DNA of 15,931 nt from Arthrobacter sp. GTDB taxonomy: Bacteria; Actinomycetota; Actinomycetes; Actinomycetales; Micrococcaceae. The notes under the pieces are model-generated. The model was not told the origin of the DNA. It did no database searches and saw nothing but the letters and a program-made list of their open reading frames with translations. Numbering within the stretch: position 1 is the first letter of the stretch; every line of letters starts with the position of its first letter. The position numbers and the translations under genes were made by a program. Below, in pieces: positions 8,714 through 14,781 of the stretch. The stretch spans positions 1-15,931 of the forward strand of contig JAODMS010000220.1 of NCBI GenBank assembly GCA_025464925.1, written 5' to 3'.

Positions 8714-8719
8714 CTCCTT
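8714..8719 (-). promoter_or_regulatory. Ribosome-binding site deciding the dapA start
   Basis: AAGGAG on the minus strand is 9 nt before GTG 8704. The in-frame ATG at 8713 directly abuts this site with no spacer, and the GTG and ATG at 8731 and 8725 lie upstream of it. This favours GTG 8704 as the true start. Confidence 0.6.
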
Positions 8720-8809
8720 GATCATGGACACGGCATCCTGAATCCCAGCAGGCTCCGTGTCGAAGTGACTGTTTTTTTAACGCTGGTTGTATAGCGACCA
8801 TGAAATCCA

Positions 8810-8931
8810 CCTAACCGCAGCAGAAGAAATGAAGAGGAACACTGGGTGAGGTGCAAGCCCACTGCAAATGACGGCACAAAAGTCGGTGAGCTGCGGGTTA
8901 GGCGATCACCCTCCTATCAGCTGAGAGCTGA
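8810..8931. other. Inverted-repeat element between aspartokinase and dapA, candidate structured RNA
   Basis: CCTAACCGCAGC (8810-8821) pairs with GCTGCGGGTTAGG (8890-8902) with one bulged base, closing a 68-nt interior. The interior holds smaller candidate stems: TGGG 8843-8846 with CCCA 8858-8861, and GAC/GTC near 8870-8884. Next to it, TCAGCT (8917-8922) and AGCTGA (8926-8931) form a 6-bp hairpin with a 3-nt loop. In the operon's direction the element lies about 105 nt ahead of the dapA start, where a leader, attenuator or processing site would sit. I could not match it to the lysine riboswitch consensus as I remember it. It could act on either strand. Confidence 0.45.
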
Positions 8932-8940
8932 CCGAAGGAT

Positions 8941-9066
8941 TCAGAAGAACTTAGCCTCAATCGCTAGGGAGTGCGCGGCAGCCTCGGTAGTAACAAACTT
9001 TCGAAATTCCAAAGTGATGGGGCCGGGGCAGGTGACGCCGGTACGAGTCCACGCCCTTTTACTCAT
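8941..9066 (-). CDS. Possible 41-residue protein coupled to aspartokinase
   Basis: The ATG at 9066 overlaps the aspartokinase stop (ATGAGTAA, 8 bases shared) and has AAGGA 8 nt upstream, so ribosomes leaving the aspartokinase could restart here. The product begins MSKRAWTRTGVTCPGPITL and ends AAAHSLAIEAKFF. I do not recognise it. It is basic, with no membrane segment. Its length gives little statistical weight and it may be a chance frame, but the start arrangement is better than random. The adjacent inverted-repeat element begins shortly after its stop. Confidence 0.3.
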   Translation of the reverse strand: MSKRAWTRTGVTCPGPITLEFRKFVTTEAAAHSLAIEAKFF

Positions 9067-10738
9067 AGTTGCCATCCTTGGCTGGAAGCGATGTGCCGCG
9101 CGCAAACTGCATGCTCTCGAAAAGCTCAGACCGACGACTGTGCCCTGCAGCAAACCATCTGCCTTGCTCTTGGCCGCCCCCCGAGACAGGGGTCAATGCC
9201 AGACCGGCAGAGGTCAAATCCCTACCGGATGCCGCCATCCAATTTCCCGGGCGGGGGCCAACAGCGGGTGTGATCTTGCCGATGCGACCGGTGACCGCTT
9301 CCTCGCCCTCCGGAGCGATACCGAACGCCAACCGGACGGCGCGTTCGGCATCCGCGAGCCGGTCCGGGCGTGTGACGGCGCCGACGCAGGTCTCTGATAT
9401 GTCGACTAGATCGAGGTCGATACCGGCGTCTGAAAGTGCCCTAAGGAATGTGCAGAAAACCTCCGGCGAGGACCGCATGCCCAGGCCGGCGACTGACACC
9501 CTGCCGACTTGACCGTCGTGCTGCAAGCCCTGGAATCCTATAGTTCCTTGAGCGGCCCCTAGCGCGGCGAGGGCTGGAGGGGCTTGAGGAGCCGGAAGGC
9601 TAAACGCAACGTCGGAGCGCTTCGAACCTGGGCCAGCCGCATTTTGGACGATTGTTTGGACGTTCACCCCCGAGCGCGACAGCACCTGGAATAGGTGCGC
9701 CATGCTGACCGGTTCGTCAGGAATTCCGACAACAATGATTTTTGCAGCCGAGTTGACACCGGCCACTTCGGTCACCACGGCTTGCTCTCTTACGGGCTCG
9801 CGGAATGGATGGCCGTCACCGTCCGGCAGGATCAACGTACCTATCTCCGGCACGAACGAGGACCTTACATGGATCGGAATACCGAATCGGCGGGCATATT
9901 CGACACACCGCACGTGTAGTACCTTGCACCCGGAGGCCGCGAACTCAAGCATCTCCTCGCTCGAGAGGACCCCTATCTTCCGGGCTGCCGGGACAATACG
10001 GGGATCCGCGGTGTAGACACCGTCCACATCCGTGTAGATCTCACACATTTCAGCGCCTAGCGCTGCGGCAAGCGCAACCGCGGTGAGGTCTGAGCCGCCC
10101 CGTCCGAGCGTAGTCACCCGCTTCCCTATATTCGTCCTGCCCTGAAATCCGGCAACGATAGGGACTTCACCCCGGGCCATGGACGCGCGGATGCGGTCGG
10201 GTCTGACATCAGTAATGCGTGCTTTGCCGTGAACGTCATCGGTTATTAGGCCGGCCGTACTGCCCGTGAATGTGCCAGGCGCCTGGCCAAGTTCCACCAA
10301 TGCGATGGCCAACAGGGCCGACGACACGAGTTCACCGATGCTCAGGAGGGCATCGAGATCGCCGGGATGCGGCCGGGGGGAAACTTCGGCGGCCAGGTCG
10401 CACAGTTCATCGGTCGTGTCGCCCATAGCCGACACCACCGCCACCACCTGATATCCGTCCTCCCGGGTTTTGGCTATCCGCTCGGCGGCACGCATGATAC
10501 CCGCAGCATCCGCCAAAGAGGAGCCACCGAACTTCTGCACGATGACACCCCGCGGGGGCATCGCCGGACCCGTCTCCTCTAACACGGGAGGAGGCGCCAA
10601 CGGTCCGAGCTGCGATGGTGGGCGGCTGCCCGGGAACGCCGATGACGTCCCCGACCCGGCAGCGGAATGCCGCACCTCTGAGGCGCCTTCTGCGCTGAAA
10701 TCATCATCGTTAGCCGCTGTTGCCTGTTGGGTGCTCAT
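9059..10738 (-). CDS. lysC: Aspartokinase with ACT domains, probably lysine-insensitive
   Basis: This enzyme phosphorylates aspartate, the entry step to aspartate semialdehyde. VQKFGGSSLAD (67-77), VVSAMGDTTDEL (101-112), TTLGRGGSDLTA (209-220) and EIYTDVDGVYTADPRI (233-248) form the kinase domain, and two ACT domains follow (about 330-475). At 559 residues it exceeds the usual 420-odd because of a low-complexity N-terminus of about 60 residues and a C-terminal tail of about 85 residues without known motifs. GTG/ATG choice: ATG 10738 has AGGG 7 nt upstream; ATG 10561 (residue 60) has GAGGAG about 12 nt upstream and would give the normal N-terminus. Residues aligning with Corynebacterium Ser301, Thr308, Thr311 and Thr380 are Ala368, Ser375, Ala378 and Ile447. 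It starts 61 bp after the ectB-like remnant and precedes dapA, so it is a pathway-dedicated copy. Confidence 0.93.
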   Translation of the reverse strand: MSTQQATAANDDDFSAEGASEVRHSAAGSGTSSAFPGSRPPSQLGPLAPPPVLEETGPAMPPRGVIVQKFGGSSLADAAGIMRAAERIAKTREDGYQVVAVVSAMGDTTDELCDLAAEVSPRPHPGDLDALLSIGELVSSALLAIALVELGQAPGTFTGSTAGLITDDVHGKARITDVRPDRIRASMARGEVPIVAGFQGRTNIGKRVTTLGRGGSDLTAVALAAALGAEMCEIYTDVDGVYTADPRIVPAARKIGVLSSEEMLEFAASGCKVLHVRCVEYARRFGIPIHVRSSFVPEIGTLILPDGDGHPFREPVREQAVVTEVAGVNSAAKIIVVGIPDEPVSMAHLFQVLSRSGVNVQTIVQNAAGPGSKRSDVAFSLPAPQAPPALAALGAAQGTIGFQGLQHDGQVGRVSVAGLGMRSSPEVFCTFLRALSDAGIDLDLVDISETCVGAVTRPDRLADAERAVRLAFGIAPEGEEAVTGRIGKITPAVGPRPGNWMAASGRDLTSAGLALTPVSGGGQEQGRWFAAGHSRRSELFESMQFARGTSLPAKDGNYE

Positions 10739-10799
10739 TGGCCGTCCCTGACATCTGCTTGGATGTTTGTACGCTGTCTTTGCCCCTCTGCACGGATAC

Positions 10800-11737
10800 T
10801 CAAGCCAAAGCTCCCAAGGCGACCGGCTCGCTGGTCACAGACTCCGCGGCTCCCGCGAGAATATCGAGTCCCTTCCGCAGATCCTGGGGGCTGATGGTCA
10901 ACGCGGGCATCGCCTTGACCACCTCACCCTCCGGACCGGAGGTTTCCACGAGCAGGCCCCGGGCGGACGATTCCGCCGCAATCCGTGTAAGCCCCTCGTG
11001 CAGCTGCGAAGCAAGCCCCGCGACTTCGTCAACGATGAGCAGGATGTTGTGTTGGCGGCACAGCTCCGAAAGGCCTCTTAGCCAGGATCTGCGGGCGGCT
11101 CCGAGCCCGCCCTCGCCCTCGCCCTGTACAGTTTCGACGATCACCGCGGCGGGTTTATCGACTCCCGAGCCAGAGTCCTCCAGCGCATGGCAGAGCCACA
11201 GAAAGTCCGGCGTCTGGCCGCCAAAGAATCCGTCGTAGGGCATGCTGGATTCGTTCGTCAGCGGAATCCCGGGGCCCTGCCGTTTCGTTGAATTGCCCGT
11301 AACGGACAATGAGCCAAGAGTCATCCCGTGGAATGCACTCGTAAAGCTGAGGATATGGTGCCGGCCGGTGGTTTTACGCGCCAGCTTCAAAGCCGTTTCC
11401 ACAGAGTCTGTTCCCGTAGGACCGGGGAACATGACTTTATAGTCCCACTTCCGAGGCTTGAGGATCAGCTCCTGGAATGTTTCCAAGAAGCGCCGTTGAG
11501 CAGGCGTTTTCATATCGAGGGAATGAACGATGGCACCCGAGAGAAGATAGTCGACGAGCGGCCGAAGCAGCTCCGGATTGTTGTGTCCGTAGTTAAGCGC
11601 TCCGGCGCCGGAAAAAAATCCAAATAGGCTCTGCCGTCCTCGCTGTAAAGCATACTGCCGGCCGCACGCTCAAAAACGGTGTCCCAGTTGCGAGAGTAGC
11701 AGCGGACTTTAGACTCCAGGGTTTCAAAAATATCCAT
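10800..11737 (-). pseudogene. ectB: Broken diaminobutyrate--2-oxoglutarate aminotransferase
   Basis: This is the remnant of a PLP aminotransferase that makes 2,4-diaminobutyrate from aspartate semialdehyde. It starts at ATG 11737 (AAGGA 8 nt upstream) with MDIFETLESKVRCYSRNWD and reads to AYLDFF. There a 7-T run (A7 at 11612-11618) is one base short, and the next frame resumes SGAGALNYGHNNPE. That frame continues with the family blocks VMFPGPTGTDSVE, FHGMTLGSLSVTGN, MPYDGFF and VETVQGEGEGG to LLIVDE. It then jumps to the C-terminal block ARGLLVETSGPEGEVVK, a loss of roughly 110 residues near 11024. The missing part holds the PLP-binding lysine, so even a repaired frame should be inactive. It heads the operon, 61 bp before the aspartokinase. 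Confidence 0.87.
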
Positions 11738-12303
11738 CAGTAGATTCCTTCGTGATTCTGCGAGGGGCGAAGTTTCCCGAGCGTGGACGCAACTCCGACG
11801 CGCGGAAAACGTTCCCGGAGGGGAAATAGCCCGCGTATATAGTGGGCGGAGTTCTTGGCGCTCACGGTGGTCTCGGCCGAATCCGGCTCCGCAAACGGGA
11901 GGGCGCCCCGCCCGGTGCGGGACTTCGATGTTCAACCCTCGTGCCAACTCTCCTTAGGATCTGCTGTTCACCGGCTGGTTGCTCGTCGCCCCAGAGCGGT
12001 CGGGCTGCAAAACACGGATGTCCTCCGGGACCGGATAACCAGTTCGGTGGGACAAGACCCAAGAAGGACCCTAGGGAGTCCGGCGTTACCACGGCGTCAC
12101 CCGAGCGTGATCTGAGGCTTTAATATTGGTCAAATGATGGGGACAGGGTCCGCGGTTCCTCGGGCCGCCTGGTACGGGCCGGATCAACAAAGCCCCACAG
12201 GTGAGCATCCAGGTTGCCCGTAAGGCCCGCCGCCGCACCGCGGTTGGCGAAGCGGCCGTGACAGAGCCATCCTCATAACCGACAGACTCTTCCTCCTGGA
12301 CGG
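11738..12303. other. Interval upstream of the poly-amino-acid operon, no clear gene
   Basis: These 566 bp precede the ectB-like start and must hold the operon promoter if there is one. TATATA on the minus strand near 11836-11841 could be a -10 element, but I find no matching -35. No ORF here has protein-like composition. The right part merges into the M28 peptidase remnant on the opposite strand. Confidence 0.45.
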
Positions 12304-12540
12304 CTGAAGCTCTATCTTCGAACCGTGGAGGATGCCCATAAGATGAACAGGGTCAGAAGGACTGCGGCCGCGGCCGGTGTTGACGCAGGGGTACTTGAGG
12401 CCTTCAAGGGTCGGGGCATGGTTGACCACCTCGAGGCGCTGCAGCGCGTTGCTGATACTAATGGCGGAAACCGGGCTTCTGGCACATCCCGGTTATGAGG
12501 AATCGGCCCGCCTCTTGCAGCCCAGTTTCTGGCTCACTGC
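12304..12540 (+). pseudogene. Remnant of an M28-family zinc peptidase (N-terminal part)
   Basis: A plus-strand frame without a start reads LKLYLRTVEDAHKMNRVRR, then GMVDHLEALQRVADTNGG and NRASGT before a stop at 12496-12498. The next frame continues PGYEESARLL. Joined, HLEALQ...NGGNRASGT-PGYEESA matches the opening of secreted M28 aminopeptidases, which have a HLxxLQxIAxxNGGNRxxGTxGY-type pattern. All zinc ligands and the catalytic part are absent. It is a short fragment with one frameshift, overlapping nothing else and ending before the L,D-transpeptidase-like gene on the other strand. I rely on a remembered family pattern, so the assignment is moderate. Confidence 0.6.
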
Positions 12541-12569
12541 GGGTGAACCATCGGGTCCGGTTGCCTTTG

Positions 12570-13409
12570 TCATTGCCGGCCACTGCCCAAAGCTGTTGTC
12601 CGACGGCTCCGGGATCTAGCCAGCCAAATGCTCAGCGCGGCAACGATGGCTAAGGGGGCGAGCAACACTATTGGTGTCGGGACAATCGGCTGCGCCGCCG
12701 GCGTGTCGAAGATTTCGCTGTTGACGCCCATGACCATGCGGTCCCCGGGTACGGCAGTTCGGAGGAAGCGGGTGACGATATTGAGGTCCGTTGATATGCA
12801 GCCCCAGGTTTCCTTGTTACCTGCGTGCAGGAAGATGGCGTAGGAAGCGTTTGCGGTCGGTGTCATGTCCGGTGGGCGGTTGTAGTTGATGACGGCCACC
12901 TGCTCGTAGTCGCCGCTTTTCATCATCTTCCAAAGGTTCTCATCGTCCCTGCTGGTGCTTTGGCCTTCGAAGTACTTGTTATAGTTCGGTCCGTCCGCTC
13001 CCCAGCGGGAGCCTGGGTTCAGGGTGCGATATTGGAGCTTCGTGCCTGGGTTTTCCCGGCCGAAAGCCTCGGTGACGGTGAACGACCCTGTTGGTGAGAG
13101 CAGGGAGTCGACTTGGATGAGCCCGGGTTGGCCGAAGCCGGAACTGCCGGTGTGCCCCGCTGCCTGCCATTCCTGGTCGTATCCCGTTCCGTTTTTGACG
13201 CAGCCCGTGAGCACGACGCGGGTGTCGTTGTAGGCCTCCGCGATGGCGAAGGTCACCCGTCCGGCGCCGCTGGTGGGGTATTTGACCTGGTTGGCGTTGA
13301 GCCGTTCGCATGGGCTAACGTCGCTGGCGGCCTCGCCGGCGGAGACCGGACAGGTTGCGATCACGGCAACGAGAACCGCCGTCAGCGTCGGGATTCTGCG
13401 CAGAATCAT
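12570..13409 (-). CDS. Secreted, membrane-anchored L,D-transpeptidase-like protein
   Basis: The product has 279 residues. It starts with a signal peptide (MILRRI, hydrophobic 8-19, likely cleavage after VSAGEA). The region around 180-230 carries a YkuD-type active site: AIFLHAGNKETWGCIS with His195 and Cys204, then FLRTAVPGDRMVMGV. It ends with a membrane helix (about 246-263) and a positive tail, LARSRSRR, so the catalytic domain should sit outside the cell held by the C-terminus. L,D-transpeptidases make 3-3 peptidoglycan cross-links. The usual Arg or Asn shortly after the catalytic Cys is replaced here (CISTD), so the exact activity is uncertain. ATG 13409 puts the signal peptide at the N-terminus; its AGGA site is 11 nt away. 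The frame is open to 13511. Confidence 0.82.
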   Translation of the reverse strand: MILRRIPTLTAVLVAVIATCPVSAGEAASDVSPCERLNANQVKYPTSGAGRVTFAIAEAYNDTRVVLTGCVKNGTGYDQEWQAAGHTGSSGFGQPGLIQVDSLLSPTGSFTVTEAFGRENPGTKLQYRTLNPGSRWGADGPNYNKYFEGQSTSRDDENLWKMMKSGDYEQVAVINYNRPPDMTPTANASYAIFLHAGNKETWGCISTDLNIVTRFLRTAVPGDRMVMGVNSEIFDTPAAQPIVPTPIVLLAPLAIVAALSIWLARSRSRRTTALGSGRQ

Positions 13410-13718
13410 GTTGTGCGGCGTCCTGGTGCGCTCTGATCGGTGTCCCTGGACCGTGGCGGCCGGGGATGCGTACCGTGCGCGGCCCCTTATCCCCACGATT
13501 TTCCCGTACATGGCGCCCCCTATCAGGCCCGTTTCGCTCCGAACACCCGACCGCGTCCCGCATGACTGATTGTGGCCTGCGTCACCTCATTGTAGTTACC
13601 TCCATCGGACTTGGCTCTCGAAGCCAGCCTCCTTGTTGAGTTTGCCTCGTGAGCAGGACGCGGGCGGAGATGGGGCTGCGGGATGGGCCGCCGCAGGGGT
13701 CACCTTCCATATGCTGTC
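13410..13718. other. Interval between the L,D-transpeptidase-like gene and the IS110 remnant
   Basis: No recognisable gene is visible in these 309 bp. The left part is upstream of the L,D-transpeptidase-like gene and should contain its promoter, but I find no clear -10/-35 pair. The right part adjoins the truncated transposase and may be a recombination junction. Confidence 0.4.
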
Positions 13719-14072
13719 CTACGGGACCGCTTCTGCGCGCACGACAAGCGAGGCCGCGCCGACGTCGCGCCGCTGATAACCGATACTGCGCGCCGCGGCT
13801 ACGGCGTCGATCGGGTCGGATTTGCCGCCGCCGGCACGAGTTCTGCGGCGAGGTGGCCCGTAGGAGGCTGTCCCCTCTGCGGCGACGAGGACCTCACCTG
13901 CTGTCTTTCGGGTCATCCACGCCAGGGCGCGTTCGATTGCGGCGGCACTCGTTGGGAAGGTGGCCGTTTAAATCAACGCCCCCGTCTTTGCGGCCACAAC
14001 GGCATATGTGGGAGTTCGGGCGTGGATATCGACACCCACGACGTAGTCGTATCTTTCGGCGACGACAGCCAT
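13719..14072 (-). pseudogene. IS110-family transposase remnant (N-terminal DEDD domain)
   Basis: From ATG 14072 the minus strand reads MAVVAERYDYVVGVDIHAR, the N-terminus of IS110-family DEDD transposases with the first Asp in VGVDIHA. An in-frame TAA follows at codon 35. The frame continues with ATFPTSAAAIERALAW, AAEGTASYG (second acidic residue) and GGGKSDPIDAVAAARSI (third and fourth acidic residues). About 20-30 residues expected between ASYG and GKSDPIDA are missing, and the C-terminal transposase_20 domain with its catalytic Ser is absent. Three lesions make it a dead fragment. It lies against the M1 peptidase fragment, so it may mark how that fragment arrived or was cut. Confidence 0.83.
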
Positions 14073-14147
14073 CGAAATACTCCTTTCGGATCGGGCTCTA
14101 CGACGGGCACCGACTTGAAAGCATGATCACTCCGAGGCAGCTCTCTA

Positions 14148-14690
14148 ATGAGTCACAAGTCAAGTCCTCGTGGACGGGGGGCCTGGACAACCTTCTATCA
14201 AGCCATCGCAGTGGAACAGGGCCGGTGCCTGGAGGGCCTGTTCGGGCGGTATCCGTTCGAGGCGTTCGGCGCGATTGTCGATGACGACACGGTCCACTAC
14301 GCCCTGGAGACGCAGACGCGGCCGGTCTACTCGGAGGTGGCGAACGAATACACGGTGATGCACGAACTGGGACACCAGTGGTTCGGCAACGCGGTGAGCC
14401 CGTCTGACTGGCAGGACATCTGGCTGAACGAGGGCTGGGCGCAGTACATCGAGTGGCTGTGGGCCGAGCACCAAGGCGTGGCGACGATGCCGGAGCAGTT
14501 TGCGGATGCGTACCTCGACGCGAACAACCGCTGGGCGCTCGACATCACGGACCCCGGTCGGGACAACTTGTTCGCGGGTCAGGTCTACGTCCGCGGCGCG
14601 GCTTCTCTGCATGCGTTGCGCGCGAAGATCGGCGACGCGGCGTTCCTCGCGGGCGCCCGGCGATGCCGTAGCTCTCAACTAGCCGCGTGA
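14148..14690 (+). pseudogene. Fragment of an M1-family zinc aminopeptidase
   Basis: The core of an M1 metallopeptidase is visible: [24 protein letters not shown], the zinc site [11 protein letters not shown] (His72, Glu73, His76 of the ORF) and the third ligand Glu95 in [17 protein letters not shown]1 enzymes have several hundred residues; here homology starts abruptly near 14226 and ends near 14655 (GDAAFLAGA, followed by an unrelated tail and stop). The N-terminal beta domain that closes the active site and the helical C-terminus are missing. The first 25 residues of the ORF look unrelated. I read it as an internal gene fragment, stranded next to an IS110 remnant, rather than a functional peptidase. 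Confidence 0.85.
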
Positions 14691-14695
14691 CTCGT

Positions 14696-14732
14696 GGCAC
14701 GGCCCGCACGCGGCTGCGTGCGGGGCCGTGCC
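14696..14732. terminator. Strong GC-rich hairpin, likely bidirectional terminator
   Basis: GGCACGGCCCGCACGC (14696-14711) pairs with GCGTGCGGGGCCGTGCC (14716-14732), 16 base pairs with one bulged G and a 4-nt loop. It sits between the end of the M1 fragment (plus) and the end of the monooxygenase gene (minus), where converging transcripts should stop. There is no T-run on either side, as is common for actinobacterial terminators. Confidence 0.75.
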
Positions 14733-14781
14733 AGGAGCCGATTCCCGACGAGTTCAACCGGCTTCGAGCGACTGCGCCGGC

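Noticed and set aside
8835..8905. Cobalamin or lysine riboswitch
   Set aside because: Some short strings resemble parts of these consensuses, but order, spacing and the conserved cores do not fit, and the cobalamin-like strand faces no gene. Kept only as an unnamed structured element.
8846..9397. 183-codon plus-strand open frame spanning the aspartokinase end
   Set aside because: It runs antisense into the ACT domain, has no recognisable sequence and no convincing ribosome site.
10561..10738. Separate small gene at the aspartokinase N-terminus
   Set aside because: It is in the same frame as the kinase, is low complexity, and is best treated as an extension or an upstream in-frame stretch if translation starts at 10561.
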